The notes: a model not told the origin generated them from the sequence alone. Positions 52,832 to 63,108 are shown, counted from the stretch's first letter. The stretch: 64,000 bases of DNA from Pedobacter sp. MC2016-14 (GCF_020991475.1 NZ_JAJMPA010000002.1:682001-746000); one strand, 5' to 3'. Numbers and translations: made by a program.

Positions 52832-55308
52832 TGCAGGATAGTCTTGATTTCAACGAGCGGGAAACTCTTTTTATAACCGTAATCTTACCACTGTCACTTT
52901 CAAAAAATTACATGTACCGCGTTCCTTTTCATTTAAATGAATTGATTGCGGTAGGTAAGCGCGTTATAGTTCAATTTGGGAAGAATAAAATTTACACCGC
53001 TCTAGTAAAAAGTATTCATACTACTGCTCCGGAACATTACGAAGCCAAATACATCATTGATGTAATTGACGAGCATCCTGTTGTCAATGCACTTCAGTTT
53101 GAATTTTGGGATTGGATGACCAGTTATTATATGTGTAATGAAGGGGATGTAATGGCTGCTGCTTTACCTGCCGGATTGAAACTTGCCAGTGAAACCATTA
53201 TCATATTAAAAGAAGATTTTACCGATGGTTCCGAAATTATCACTGCAAAAGAGGCAATTCTAATTGAAGTGCTTAAAAAACAAGGACGTTTATCTGTTGA
53301 TGAAATTACAAAATTACTTGGACAAAAGACTGTGTTCCCGATAATCAGGTCTTTAATGGAAAAGGAATTGGTTTATATAGCCGAAGAAGTAATTGATAAA
53401 TATAAGCCGCTCTTAAAGTCTTTCATCAGCTTAAGTCCTTTTTATCAAGATGATGAGGAGAACTTTAAGCAGCTTTTTACGGTACTTGAACGTGCTCCTA
53501 AGCAGCTGGATGCCTTGTTGGCCTACATAACCCTATCTAAACAGAATCAGGAAATCTCAAAGCAGCATTTGCTGGAATTTAGTAATTGTGGACAGGGTGC
53601 AATTAAGGCGCTACTAGATAAAGACGTATTTATACTACAGAAAAAAGCAGTAAGCAGGCTTAAAGATGAAAATGATGACCTTATTTTAAATTTTAAACTC
53701 AGTACTTCACAAGAAAGCGCCTTGCAAAAAATCAATGAAGAATTTATACAAAAGGATGTTGTATTGCTTCATGGGATTACTGCTTCTGGTAAAACACAGA
53801 TTTATATTAAGCTGATTGAGAAAGCCATTGAAAATAGTGGACAGGTACTATTTTTATTGCCTGAAATAGCACTAACCACTCAAATTGTAGAGCGGATAAA
53901 ACTATATTTTGGCGATGCAATTGGTATTTATCACTCAAAATTTAATGATTTAGAGCGGGTGGAAATCTGGAACAAAGTGATTAATGGTACTTACAAAGTA
54001 ATTTTGGGTGCGCGCTCTGCCGTATTTTTACCTTTTGGGGACTTGAAATTAATTGTGGTTGATGAGGAACATGAATCTTCTTATAAACAACATGATCCTG
54101 CACCAAGGTATCAGGCCAGGGATACAGCTGTTTACCTTGCGCACCTCCACAAGGCAAAGATTATTCTTGGTTCTGCAACGCCATCTTTAGAAAGTTATTA
54201 TAATGCTTTGCAAGGTAAGTATGGCCTGGTTACGCTAACGGAGAGGTTTGGTGGTGTGCAATTACCGGTACAGCAAGTGGTAAGTATTGCAGAAGAAACG
54301 AAGAGAAAGAAAATGGTTTCCTATTTTTCAAGTGTGTTGGTAGATGACATTTCTTCTGCCATGGAGCTTAAAGAGCAAGTAATTTTGTTTCAAAACAGGA
54401 GGGGATATGCCACCATCTTAATTTGTGCCACTTGTGGTTTTGCACCAAAATGTATCAATTGCGATGTTAGTTTAACTTTTCACAAAAGTAGCGGACAGCT
54501 CCACTGTCATTACTGTGGTTACCACCAGCCAAGCCTAAAGCTATGCCCGGCTTGCGGCTCTGTTCATATTGAACAAAAGGGGTTTGGAACGGAAAGAGTA
54601 GAAGAAGAACTTAGCCTGATTTTTCCGGAGGCGAGGATTGCTAGATTGGATGTAGACACCACGAGAACAAAAAATAGTCTCCAAAAGATCATCTCAGAAT
54701 TTCAGGATAAGAAAACTGATATTTTAATAGGCACACAGATGGTAGCTAAGGGGCTGGACTTTGATAATGTGACACTGATTGGTGTAATTAACGCAGATAC
54801 ACTGCTTAATTTCCCTGATTTTAGAGCTTTTGAAAGGAGTTTTCAATTGCTGGCACAAGTAGCTGGCAGGGCTGGAAGAAGAGAAAAACAGGGTAAGGTA
54901 TGTATTCAGGCCTATGCTGATGACCACAGGATTATAAGGCAGGTGATGGATAACAATTATGTTGAAATGTATTATGATGAGATAGAGGAGCGAAAACAGT
55001 TCTTTTATCCGCCTTTTACGAGGTTAATTTTTATAAATATTAAACATAAGGATGCAGATGCGCTCAATTTGGCTGCTTTAAATTTTGCCGGAGTACTTAG
55101 GACGCAGCTTGGTGGGCGCATATTGGGACCGGAACAGCCGCTGATCTCCAGGATCCGTAATTATTACATTAAACAAATTATCATAAAAGCAGACAGGCAA
55201 ACAAACATTCCTAAGCTTAAAAACTTTTTGAAAGAGAGCATCACTGCATTTAATGCTGAGAAAATTGCCAAGGGCATTATCCTGCAAATAGATGTTGATC
55301 CATATTAG
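52831..55308 (+). CDS. priA: primosomal protein N' (replication restart helicase)
   Basis: 825 residues from the ATG at 52831, chosen because it directly follows the DUF423 stop (TAATG); a longer frame from 52750 only extends into that gene. N-terminal DNA-binding domain, then the helicase: Walker A HGITASGKT, DEEH box VVDEEHESSY, eight zinc-binding cysteines (CATCGFAPKCINC, CHYCGYHQPSLKLCPACG), and the C-terminal helicase motifs (GTQMVAKGLDFDNV, AGRAGRR). It reloads the replisome at stalled forks. Confidence 0.97.
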   Translation: MQDSLDFNERETLFITVILPLSLSKNYMYRVPFHLNELIAVGKRVIVQFGKNKIYTALVKSIHTTAPEHYEAKYIIDVIDEHPVVNALQFEFWDWMTSYYMCNEGDVMAAALPAGLKLASETIIILKEDFTDGSEIITAKEAILIEVLKKQGRLSVDEITKLLGQKTVFPIIRSLMEKELVYIAEEVIDKYKPLLKSFISLSPFYQDDEENFKQLFTVLERAPKQLDALLAYITLSKQNQEISKQHLLEFSNCGQGAIKALLDKDVFILQKKAVSRLKDENDDLILNFKLSTSQESALQKINEEFIQKDVVLLHGITASGKTQIYIKLIEKAIENSGQVLFLLPEIALTTQIVERIKLYFGDAIGIYHSKFNDLERVEIWNKVINGTYKVILGARSAVFLPFGDLKLIVVDEEHESSYKQHDPAPRYQARDTAVYLAHLHKAKIILGSATPSLESYYNALQGKYGLVTLTERFGGVQLPVQQVVSIAEETKRKKMVSYFSSVLVDDISSAMELKEQVILFQNRRGYATILICATCGFAPKCINCDVSLTFHKSSGQLHCHYCGYHQPSLKLCPACGSVHIEQKGFGTERVEEELSLIFPEARIARLDVDTTRTKNSLQKIISEFQDKKTDILIGTQMVAKGLDFDNVTLIGVINADTLLNFPDFRAFERSFQLLAQVAGRAGRREKQGKVCIQAYADDHRIIRQVMDNNYVEMYYDEIEERKQFFYPPFTRLIFINIKHKDADALNLAALNFAGVLRTQLGGRILGPEQPLISRIRNYYIKQIIIKADRQTNIPKLKNFLKESITAFNAEKIAKGIILQIDVDPY

Positions 55309-55408
55309 TTTTGGTTTGCCTTGACATTGTGTTGTTTAGAAATTCAGGACAATATTTAAGTAAAATTCATACCTCCGTTTGATTTCAAAGCGCTATTTTT
55401 GAAGTTCG

Positions 55409-56065
55409 ATGGCATACAAATTTGTAGACAATTACCGGGAAAGAGGCGCAAGAAAAAAATTGGTAGAACACCTTAAATCAAGGGGTATAGCAGATTTGAA
55501 GGTATTAAATGCCATAGGGAAAATTCCCCGGCACTTCTTTTTTGATGAGACATTCTGGAACCAGGCCTATAAGGATATTGCTTTTCCAATTGGTGGAGGA
55601 CAAACGATCTCTCAACCTTATACTGTAGCCTATCAGACCGAAGTGTTACATATTAAAAAAGGCGATAAAGTATTAGAAATTGGTACTGGCTCAGGATATC
55701 AAACTTGTGTTTTGATGGAGTTGGGCGCAAATGTTTTTACAATTGAACGCCAGGAGAGCATTTACCAGCGTACCATTAAAGTTTTACCGGGAATGGGGTA
55801 TCATGCCAAATTCTTTTTTGGAGATGGTTCTTTAGGGATTTCTGTACACGCCCCATACGATAAAATTATTGTAACAGCAGGTGCCCCTTTTGTACCGGAA
55901 GTTTTACTTAAGCAGCTTAAAATTGGTGGCATACTCGTAATCCCGGTAGGTAATGAGCATGCCCAGGTTATGGTAACCGTAATTAGAGTGAGTGAAACTG
56001 ATTATGAGAAAATAGAACTGGATACCTTTAGATTTGTCCCTTTGGTAGGAGACCAGGCCTGGTAA
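55409..56065 (+). CDS. pcm: protein-L-isoaspartate O-methyltransferase
   Basis: 218 residues. IGGGQTISQPYTVAYQTE and the SAM-binding motif VLEIGTGSGYQTCVL are typical, with the later VTAGAPFVPEVLLKQL. It repairs isoaspartyl residues in damaged proteins. Stop adjacent to the convergent smpB stop. Confidence 0.96.
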   Translation: MAYKFVDNYRERGARKKLVEHLKSRGIADLKVLNAIGKIPRHFFFDETFWNQAYKDIAFPIGGGQTISQPYTVAYQTEVLHIKKGDKVLEIGTGSGYQTCVLMELGANVFTIERQESIYQRTIKVLPGMGYHAKFFFGDGSLGISVHAPYDKIIVTAGAPFVPEVLLKQLKIGGILVIPVGNEHAQVMVTVIRVSETDYEKIELDTFRFVPLVGDQAW

Positions 56066-56515
56066 TTAAACTTTCATTGCACGATTCATCTCACGTTTTG
56101 ATTCACGATCTTTGATGCTGTCTCGTTTGTCAAATTCTTTTTTTCCTTGCGCCAACGCAATTTCTATTTTTGCAAATCCCCTGTCATTGGTGAAAATTCG
56201 TAAAGGAACAATTGTATAGCCTTTTTCTTCGCCCTTAACCCTTAGTTTTTTTAATTCCTTTTTTTGTAAAAGCAAAGCCCTGTCTCTTTTTATATCATGG
56301 TGATGAAAAGAACTGTGGCTATATTCAGAGATATGAAGGTTTCTTACATACAAAATGTTGCCAACAAACATGCAAAAAGCGTCAGACATGTTCGCTTTTC
56401 CTTGTCTGATAGCTTTGATTTCTGTACCCAAAAGTGCCAGTCCGGCCTCATATTTCTCAATAATGTGGTAGTCAAAATAAGCCCTTTTGTTTTTTATTTG
56501 TATATCGTTCTTCAT
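56066..56515 (-). CDS. smpB: SsrA-binding protein SmpB
   Basis: 149 residues. NKRAYFDYHIIEKYEAGLAL at the start, the EIKAIRQGKANMSDAF core and the basic C-terminal tail (KRDSIKDRESKREMNRAMK) match SmpB, which delivers tmRNA to stalled ribosomes. No tmRNA gene is seen in this window. Confidence 0.97.
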   Translation of the reverse strand: MKNDIQIKNKRAYFDYHIIEKYEAGLALLGTEIKAIRQGKANMSDAFCMFVGNILYVRNLHISEYSHSSFHHHDIKRDRALLLQKKELKKLRVKGEEKGYTIVPLRIFTNDRGFAKIEIALAQGKKEFDKRDSIKDRESKREMNRAMKV

Positions 56516-56561
56516 TAAGAGTTAGGTGTTGAATTTATTAGAGCCCGCAAATATCCGCATT

Positions 56562-58427
56562 TTATTTAACTATAAATATTGGAATTGATACTTTATGCCT
56601 CACCGAGTCAACAGTGGTGCCAAAAATAAGATCTTTAATTCCTTTATGTCCATGAGCCCCCATTACCAGTAGTTCGAGTTTATTTTTTTTACTAATCTCT
56701 GCAATTGATTTTGCAGTGCTGCCAAATCCAATATAAGGGTGAGCAGTGTAGCCAAGTTTTGCAAGATTATCGCAATACTTTTGGAGGTTATCTGCGTCAC
56801 TTTGTGTTTCATGATCTAATGCAAGCTGTCCATGATATCGTGCTACAGCTGTTTCAACAATATGGATTAAATCGTAGGTGGCATCCTTTCCTCCCTGTAG
56901 TAAAGCATGTTGAATAGTGTTGCGGTCTTGTTTCGAGAAATCTACAGTAATACCAATCCTTTTATAGGTAATTTTTTCGATGTCATTAATGTTTAACGCA
57001 TGCCCATGGGGGATATTTACCTGCTTGTCTTTCCTGGATTTGAATAGCGGATAAATAAATATGTAAAGTAGCAAAAAGCCAATGGCAGCCGCAAAGAGCA
57101 GGATTAAACCGTAGATGAACGAACCGTTAATATCATTGGCCCATCCTGAAATTTCTTCTATTACAAGCTTTACATTTAAGATTACAATCACCAATGCACT
57201 TAACCAGGCCAGAATTTTAACCCAGGTTTTAATAGCAAATTCTTTCATCTCTTTTTTACTTGAGGTGAAATGTATAAGTGGGATCACTGCAAAACCCAAT
57301 TGTAAGCTCAACACCACCTGACTCAAAATAAGCAGACCACTTAACGCGTCTTCTCCAAACCATAAAATGGTGAAAAAAGCAGGTGCAATAGCTAGTATCC
57401 TGGTAATTAGACGGCGTAGCCAGGGTTCAATACGCAGATTTAAGTGTCCTTCCATAATAATTTGACCAGCAAGCGTTCCGGTAACGGTAGAACTTTGTCC
57501 GGCAGCAATTAAGGCAATGGCAAAAAGACTGGGTGCAACACCACCAAATATATTTTCCAATAAGCGGTGGGCATCTTTAATTTCAGCAACTTCATGAAGG
57601 CCATTTTTGTAAAAGGCAGCAGCAGCAAGTATCAAAATGGCAGCATTCACAAAAAAAGCAAGGTTAAGTGCTACTGCGGTATCAATGAAATTGAATTTGA
57701 TAGCCTCTCTAATACCGTTGCTGTCTCTCTCAAATTTTCTGGTCTGCACAAGTGAAGAATGAAGGTAAAGGTTGTGGGGCATCACGGTGGCACCAATAAT
57801 TCCTATGGCTATGTACAATGCCTGTCCCGATAGTAAACTCGGTTTAAAACCACTGGCTATTTCTGTGAAAGAGGGCTCAACGATAAACATCTCTACCAGA
57901 AAGGAAATTCCAACAATGAAAACCATGGATACAATAAATGCTTCCATTTTTCGCATGCCTTTATTCATTAAGAATAGGAGTAAGAAAGTATCAAATATAG
58001 TGAGACTTATTCCCCATATAAGGGGCAACTTAAATAATAGCTGTAGTCCTATTGCCATTCCAATAATCTCAGCGAGGTCACAGGCTACTATAGCAGTTTG
58101 TGCCAGAATAAATAAGGGAATGTTTACCCATTTTGGATAACTATTTCTGGAAGCTTGTGCTAAATCTAATCCTCTTACTATGCCTAGTCGTGCACTAAGC
58201 GATTGTAGTAATAATGCAATTAAGTTAGACATCAGTAAGACCCAGATAAGTTGGTAGCCAAATTTGCTTCCACCAGCAAGATCTGTGGCCCAGTTTCCCG
58301 GATCCATATAGCCTACACTAACTAAATAAGCCGGGCCTATAAAAGACAGGATCCTTTTCCAACCAGTGCGTTTGTTAGTGTCAATGCTTTGATGAACCTC
58401 ACTTAATGATTCTGCGTCTCTTTTCAT
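56562..58427 (-). CDS. mntH: Nramp manganese transporter with C-terminal UspA domain
   Basis: 621 residues, longer than the usual Nramp of about 430. Residues 20-465 are an 11-helix Nramp transporter with the metal-binding motifs MDPGNWATD (helix 1) and ATVMPHN (helix 6), so Mn(II)/Fe(II) uptake is likely. Residues 475-621 are a universal-stress-protein domain (KRIGITVDFSKQD ... VMGAHGHKGIKDLIFGTTV), with the nucleotide-binding glycine pattern intact. The fusion suggests ATP/AMP- or stress-dependent control of metal uptake, which is inference. It follows the metal-dependent repressor by one base, in one operon. Confidence 0.92.
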   Translation of the reverse strand: MKRDAESLSEVHQSIDTNKRTGWKRILSFIGPAYLVSVGYMDPGNWATDLAGGSKFGYQLIWVLLMSNLIALLLQSLSARLGIVRGLDLAQASRNSYPKWVNIPLFILAQTAIVACDLAEIIGMAIGLQLLFKLPLIWGISLTIFDTFLLLFLMNKGMRKMEAFIVSMVFIVGISFLVEMFIVEPSFTEIASGFKPSLLSGQALYIAIGIIGATVMPHNLYLHSSLVQTRKFERDSNGIREAIKFNFIDTAVALNLAFFVNAAILILAAAAFYKNGLHEVAEIKDAHRLLENIFGGVAPSLFAIALIAAGQSSTVTGTLAGQIIMEGHLNLRIEPWLRRLITRILAIAPAFFTILWFGEDALSGLLILSQVVLSLQLGFAVIPLIHFTSSKKEMKEFAIKTWVKILAWLSALVIVILNVKLVIEEISGWANDINGSFIYGLILLFAAAIGFLLLYIFIYPLFKSRKDKQVNIPHGHALNINDIEKITYKRIGITVDFSKQDRNTIQHALLQGGKDATYDLIHIVETAVARYHGQLALDHETQSDADNLQKYCDNLAKLGYTAHPYIGFGSTAKSIAEISKKNKLELLVMGAHGHKGIKDLIFGTTVDSVRHKVSIPIFIVK

Positions 58428-58428
58428 A

Positions 58429-59088
58429 CTATAGTTTGATCAATATATTTTTTGCAACCTCTCTGCTAATGTTCAATTTCTTGTCGCTAACAAGCAGTTC
58501 TACCGAACCATCAAAATCAGTAAGGTCATTAATTGTGATGTCTGTGCCAAGTGTAAGGCCTATTTTTTCAAGATGTTTTAAAAAAGGGGAGGAATGCTCC
58601 ATAACACCTACAATCATTCCTTTGTCTCCTGGTTGCAACTTATTCAGTTTAATGAGTGATATGTCTTCAAATTTTCCGTTCTTGTCTGGTATGGGGTCTC
58701 CATGTGGGTCTTGCCTGGGGAAGTTCAGGTGCTGATCTAAACGATCTATTAATATGTCTGAATTAACATGCTCCAGTTGCTCGGCTATATCATGCACTTC
58801 GTCCCATTTAAAGTTCAGTTTGTTTACCAAAAATACTTCCCACAACCTATGCTTTCGGATCACATTAATAGCAGCTTTTTTACCCAGATCTGTTAACGTT
58901 ACACCCTGATAACGGGTATAGTTGACCATTTGCTTTTCCGCTAAACGTTTAATCATATCCGTTACAGAAGCAGGTTTTGTATGCATGCCATCAGCAATTG
59001 CATTAGTTTGCACTGCAACAGCGGAATCTACCGATAGGTGGTATATTGCTTTGAGGTAGTTCTCTTCTGTAAATGAGTTGCTTTTCAT
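58429..59088 (-). CDS. mntR: DtxR/MntR-family metal-dependent repressor
   Basis: 219 residues. N-terminal winged helix (ENYLKAIYHLS, HTKPASVTDMIKRLAEK), a dimerisation and metal-binding region with HRLWEVFLVNKL, EQLEHVNS and PRQDPHGDPIP, and a C-terminal SH3/FeoA-like domain (LQPGDKGMIVGVMEH). Such repressors sense Mn or Fe and repress uptake genes. A palindromic operator starts 11 bases upstream of the ATG, and mntH follows in the same operon, so autoregulation together with mntH repression is likely. Mn rather than Fe is inferred from the MntH neighbour. Confidence 0.93.
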   Translation of the reverse strand: MKSNSFTEENYLKAIYHLSVDSAVAVQTNAIADGMHTKPASVTDMIKRLAEKQMVNYTRYQGVTLTDLGKKAAINVIRKHRLWEVFLVNKLNFKWDEVHDIAEQLEHVNSDILIDRLDQHLNFPRQDPHGDPIPDKNGKFEDISLIKLNKLQPGDKGMIVGVMEHSSPFLKHLEKIGLTLGTDITINDLTDFDGSVELLVSDKKLNISREVAKNILIKL

Positions 59089-59098
59089 CTAACTAACA

Positions 59099-59134
59099 TT
59101 ATATTTAGACAAATCTAAATATAATTTAGGCAAA
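59099..59134 (-). promoter_or_regulatory. DtxR/MntR-type operator
   Basis: Perfect inverted repeat TTATATTTAGA-CAAA-TCTAAATATAA (59099-59124), whose half-site TTTAGACAAA recurs as TTTAGGCAAA at 59125-59134. Located 11 bases before the repressor ATG. DtxR-family operators have this TTAGR...YCTAA form. Confidence 0.78.
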
Positions 59135-59219
59135 TAAATGTAATAAATCGTGTGTAATTTTAGAATAATATTTTGTAAAGCTTCTTTTATGTTTTACATT
59201 TGATCACAAATAAATAAAA

Positions 59220-59690
59220 ATGGCTGCTGATTTAGATAAAATTGATTTTAAAATACTTAAACTCTTGCAAGAAAACGGAAGGATAACCAATTTGTTATTA
59301 AGCCAGGAAATTGGCCTTTCTCCAGCTCCTACGCTTGAGCGTGTGCGTAAGCTGGAAATGTCTGGATACATTAAAAGTTATCATGCATTGGTTGATGAGG
59401 AGAAGTTAGGTTTAGGTATCAAGACTTTTATTCAAGTACAGTTAGATTTTCACAAGAACAATACGATACAAATTTTTCTTGATGAAGTTAATGTGATTAA
59501 TGAGGTTACTGAATGCCATCATGTAACTGGCCAGGCAGATTTTCTATTGAAAGTATATGTAAATGATATCAAATCCTATGAGCGCCTGATCATGGACAAA
59601 ATCAGTAAAATTTCGGTTGTAAAGACATTTCAGACCATGATGATTATGTCAACTACCAAAAAAGAGCCAATTGTGCCCCTGGAATATTAA
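59220..59690 (+). CDS. Lrp/AsnC-family transcriptional regulator
   Basis: 156 residues. The N-terminal helix-turn-helix (DFKILKLLQENGRITN, LSQEIGLSPAPTLERVRKLE) and C-terminal RAM ligand domain (CHHVTGQADFLLKVYVND) match Lrp/AsnC. It probably senses an amino acid; the target genes are not apparent. The 3' end overlaps the convergent ung stop by 4 bases. Confidence 0.95.
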   Translation: MAADLDKIDFKILKLLQENGRITNLLLSQEIGLSPAPTLERVRKLEMSGYIKSYHALVDEEKLGLGIKTFIQVQLDFHKNNTIQIFLDEVNVINEVTECHHVTGQADFLLKVYVNDIKSYERLIMDKISKISVVKTFQTMMIMSTTKKEPIVPLEY

Positions 59691-60364
59691 TCAATTTGCC
59701 AATCTATTGGAGTAATTCCCTGGGCCGTTAACTTCTGATTAGCTGTAGAAAAGTGTTTGCTGCCAAAAAATCCATTATATGCAGAAAATGGAGAGGGATG
59801 CGCTGCTTTTAGAATGGTGTGTTTAGTAGCGTCTATTAAAGCAGTTTTGTTCTGTGCGTACTTTCCCCATAATAAAAAGACCAGGCCAGTTTTTCTGGCA
59901 GATAATTCTGCAATTACCCTATCCGTGAAAATTTCCCAACCTTTTCCCTGGTGAGAACCTGCCTCATGTGCCCGGACCGTTAGTGTTGCATTGAGTAACA
60001 GCACACCTTCATCTGCCCATTTGGTAAGATTACCATGTACAGGAATTTTAAATCCCGGGATATCAGTTTCAAGTTCTTTATAAATGTTTTTTAGTGATGG
60101 GGGTGTAGTAATGCCTTTTTGTACTGAAAACGAAAGCCCATGCGCCTGACCATTTCCATGATAGGGGTCTTGACCAAGGATAATAACCTTAACGTTATCA
60201 AAAGGGGTATGGTTAAAAGCATTAAAAATGTCTGGGCCTTTTGGGAATACAGTGTAACCTTTTTGTTTTTCTTCAAGCAAGAAAGACTTTAAAGATTTCA
60301 TGTATTCCTTTTCAAATTCGTTCCCTAAAATAGTTAACCAACCCGGTTCAAGTGCTGCTGACAT
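59687..60364 (-). CDS. ung: uracil-DNA glycosylase
   Basis: 225 residues. Catalytic loop GQDPYHGNGQAHGLSFSV (Asp as general base), LLLNATLTV, and HPSPFSAYNGFFGSKHF (catalytic His) are all intact. Removes uracil from DNA in base-excision repair. Length matches family 1. Confidence 0.98.
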   Translation of the reverse strand: MSAALEPGWLTILGNEFEKEYMKSLKSFLLEEKQKGYTVFPKGPDIFNAFNHTPFDNVKVIILGQDPYHGNGQAHGLSFSVQKGITTPPSLKNIYKELETDIPGFKIPVHGNLTKWADEGVLLLNATLTVRAHEAGSHQGKGWEIFTDRVIAELSARKTGLVFLLWGKYAQNKTALIDATKHTILKAAHPSPFSAYNGFFGSKHFSTANQKLTAQGITPIDWQID

Positions 60365-60442
60365 TTATCGTTTTTTTTGTGAAATTATAATTTTAAATCT
60401 GATTTTAGGTATATAAACACGATATTTGCAGAAAAAAAAGAT

Positions 60443-60982
60443 ATGCCAAACGTAGTTCGTCTTATTATAGCTTTCACAATTTTTGGGGCTTCTGTTGCTT
60501 TAATGATTTTTGGTTTTTGGGGTTGGGGTATTTTAGCCTTGTTTATCAGTATTTTAGTTGGAGTAACCTATTTTTTTAATGAGAATATGTTACTTGCGCA
60601 GTGGTATTTGCGTAAAGACAATATGCCAAAGGCAGAACAATTTCTGAAAAGAATCACCAATTATGAGAAACAACTGATTAGCTTTCAGCAGGGGTACTAC
60701 AATCTTTTAATTGGGTTAATTGAATCCAGGAAAGCACCAATGCAATCAGAAAAGTACTTTAAAAAAGCACTATCATTGGGCTTGCATATGGATCATAATA
60801 TTGCAATGGCTAAACTTAGTCTTGCGGGCATCGCTATGGGAAAACGAAATAAACGAGAAGCTCAAATGTATCTTACGGAGGCCAAGAAAGCAGATAAGAA
60901 TAAACTGCTAGCCGATCAGATTAAACAAATGAAAGATCAACTGGGGATGTTGGATAAACAACAACAGGTAAGATACAGGTAA
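60443..60982 (+). CDS. hypothetical membrane protein with helical TPR-like tail
   Basis: 179 residues. Two adjacent membrane helices (about 5-45) followed by a helical region with TPR-like pairs (KAEQFLKRI, FQQGYYNLLIGLI, SEKYFKKALSLGL, EAQMYLTEAKKA). Such proteins occur as single genes in Bacteroidota; the function is unknown. Ends 25 bases before a strong terminator. Confidence 0.8.
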   Translation: MPNVVRLIIAFTIFGASVALMIFGFWGWGILALFISILVGVTYFFNENMLLAQWYLRKDNMPKAEQFLKRITNYEKQLISFQQGYYNLLIGLIESRKAPMQSEKYFKKALSLGLHMDHNIAMAKLSLAGIAMGKRNKREAQMYLTEAKKADKNKLLADQIKQMKDQLGMLDKQQQVRYR

Positions 60983-61007
60983 AGTAGAGTTAAGATATTA
61001 AATAGTG

Positions 61008-61030
61008 AAAGCCCCAGACAAGGGGCTTTT
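61008..61030 (+). terminator. terminator, probably shared by convergent genes
   Basis: AAAGCCCC (61008-61015) pairs with GGGGCTTT (61022-61029) with a short loop, then a T run from 61027. The A-rich stem foot also gives T-runs on the other strand, so it may serve the convergent gene ending at 61031. Confidence 0.85.
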
Positions 61031-61246
61031 TTATTTATCACTTAATCTGTCAAAATTATCTTCATTTACTGAATCTGCTTTTCTGCTGATGATGTCATCC
61101 TCGTAAGAATCTTTGGATTTGCTGAAAAATAATTGTTCTGATTGAATTCGTTTGATTAGCTGTCTGATTAAGGAAAGGTCAAATGCGTCTTTACTCAATT
61201 TTATGCAGTATTCGTTCTCTGTAATTTCAATGCTGGAGATATTCAT
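61031..61246 (-). CDS. small hypothetical protein (71 residues)
   Basis: ATG at 61246, ending beside the terminator. Sequence begins MNISSIEITENEYCIKLSKD, followed by a helix (FDLSLIRQLIKRIQSE) and an acidic tail. No signal peptide. I do not recognise a family. Frame, position between convergent gene and lysS, and codon use look like a genuine gene. Confidence 0.6.
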   Translation of the reverse strand: MNISSIEITENEYCIKLSKDAFDLSLIRQLIKRIQSEQLFFSKSKDSYEDDIISRKADSVNEDNFDRLSDK

Positions 61247-61332
61247 AACTTGTAATTTTAGTACAGGCTAAAAATAACAAAGGCTTACTACATTAAGTTA
61301 CAGTAAGCCTTTAAGTTTATGTTATTAGTTTG

Positions 61333-63054
61333 TTAAGAAAACCAGGACATTACATCTTCCTTAGCAGGCATAACTATATCTAATTTCATTTTTTTTCTCA
61401 TTCCACCGAGGTCGTTAAATACCTTGTTTGGATTTGCAGCTTTAAGCTCTTCAATGGTATTGATACCCATTTTACGAACTACCTGTACCCACTCTTCAGG
61501 AACACCAGAATCAATGAAATCCTGATCGGTAGTTATTTTAGCTTTTTTCTCAGGACGCATTTGAGGAAAAAATAATACTTCCTGTATAGTAGACTGATTA
61601 GTCATTAACATCACCAAACGATCAATACCAATTCCTAAACCGGAAGTAGGTGGCATTCCATATTCTAATGCACGGATAAAATCATCATCCATTGCCATGG
61701 CTTCATCATCACCACGTGCAGCAAGTTTTAGCTGGTCTTCAAAACGTTCTTTTTGATCAATCGGATCATTTAGTTCAGAATAAGCATTTCCAATTTCCTT
61801 GCCCAGTACAAATAGTTCAAATCTTTCTACTAAACCATCTTTACTACGGTGCTTTTTAGCAAGTGGTGTCATTTCCAATGGATAATCTGTAATGTAGGTT
61901 GGCTGAATTAAATTGGCTTCTACCTTTTCACTGAATAACTCATCAATTAGTTTACCGCGGCCCATTGAATTGTCTATTTCTATTCCAAGGGTTTTACAAG
62001 TTTCACTAATTTGATCTTCAGTCATTTCGGAGACATCAATGCCCGTGTATTTGTGAATAGACTCATACATTGTCAATTTTTCATATGGACCTTCAAAGTT
62101 AATCTCATGATCGGCTACTTTAACAATGGGAGAACCATGAATAGCTACTGCAATTTTTTCAAGACATTCTTCCACCATTCCCATCATCCAGATGTAGTCT
62201 TTATAGGCTACATAGATTTCCATAGAAGTAAATTCCGGGTTGTGAGTGCGGTCCATTCCTTCATTTCTGAACATTTTTCCGAATTCATAAACACCGTCAA
62301 ATCCAGCAACAATCAATCGTTTAAGATATAATTCATTCGCTATACGAAGGTATAGCGGCATGTCAAGCGTATTGTGATGTGTAGCAAAAGGTCGTGCAGC
62401 CGCACCTCCATGAATAGGTTGTAAAATGGGTGTTTCCACCTCCATCCATCCCTGGCTGTCAAAGTAATTTCTCATCGTGTTAATTACTTTAGACCTGATG
62501 ATGAAGATTTGTTTAAAATCAGGATTCACCGTTAAATCTACGTAACGTTGTCTATAACGCAACTCAGGATTTGTAAATCCATCATATACGTTTCCATCAT
62601 CATCACGTTTTACAATAGGTAGGGGGCGTAAAGATTTAGAGAGTACTTTAAACTCAGTTACGTGAATTGAAATCTCACCAGTTTGAGTCGTGAACACGAA
62701 TCCTTGAATACCAATAAAATCACCTATATCCAGTAATTTTTTAAAAACCGTATTGTATAGAGTCTTGTCTTCATTAGGACAAAGCTCATCTCTTTTTAAA
62801 TATACCTGTATTCTGCCTGTCGAGTCCTGAAGTTCTGCAAAAGATGCAGCTCCCATAATATTGCGTCCCATGATACGACCGGCTATGCTTACAGTTTTAT
62901 AAGCAGTCTTCTCTTTTTCGTAGTTGGCTAAAATATCTGCAGCAGTAGTATTTATCTCAAAAGTTTCTGCAGGGTAAGGGTTGATGCCAAGTTCGCGTAA
63001 TTGATTTAAGGAATTGCGGCGTAATAATTCTTGTTCTGATAGTGATGTACTCAT
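61333..63054 (-). CDS. lysS: lysyl-tRNA synthetase, class II
   Basis: 573 residues. N-terminal OB-fold ([20 protein letters not shown]), class II motif 2 ([20 protein letters not shown]) and motif 3 ([15 protein letters not shown]) are clear. The C-terminal 70 residues (about 505-573) extend beyond the usual bacterial LysS; they contain a helix-rich segment with [15 protein letters not shown]. Charges tRNA-Lys. A -7 box (TACTTTTG, 63116-63109) lies upstream. Confidence 0.97.
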   Translation of the reverse strand: MSTSLSEQELLRRNSLNQLRELGINPYPAETFEINTTAADILANYEKEKTAYKTVSIAGRIMGRNIMGAASFAELQDSTGRIQVYLKRDELCPNEDKTLYNTVFKKLLDIGDFIGIQGFVFTTQTGEISIHVTEFKVLSKSLRPLPIVKRDDDGNVYDGFTNPELRYRQRYVDLTVNPDFKQIFIIRSKVINTMRNYFDSQGWMEVETPILQPIHGGAAARPFATHHNTLDMPLYLRIANELYLKRLIVAGFDGVYEFGKMFRNEGMDRTHNPEFTSMEIYVAYKDYIWMMGMVEECLEKIAVAIHGSPIVKVADHEINFEGPYEKLTMYESIHKYTGIDVSEMTEDQISETCKTLGIEIDNSMGRGKLIDELFSEKVEANLIQPTYITDYPLEMTPLAKKHRSKDGLVERFELFVLGKEIGNAYSELNDPIDQKERFEDQLKLAARGDDEAMAMDDDFIRALEYGMPPTSGLGIGIDRLVMLMTNQSTIQEVLFFPQMRPEKKAKITTDQDFIDSGVPEEWVQVVRKMGINTIEELKAANPNKVFNDLGGMRKKMKLDIVMPAKEDVMSWFS

Positions 63055-63108
63055 ATGTGTTGGATATACGCATTTACACGTATATATGATTTGTTCAAAT
63101 TAATTAGG

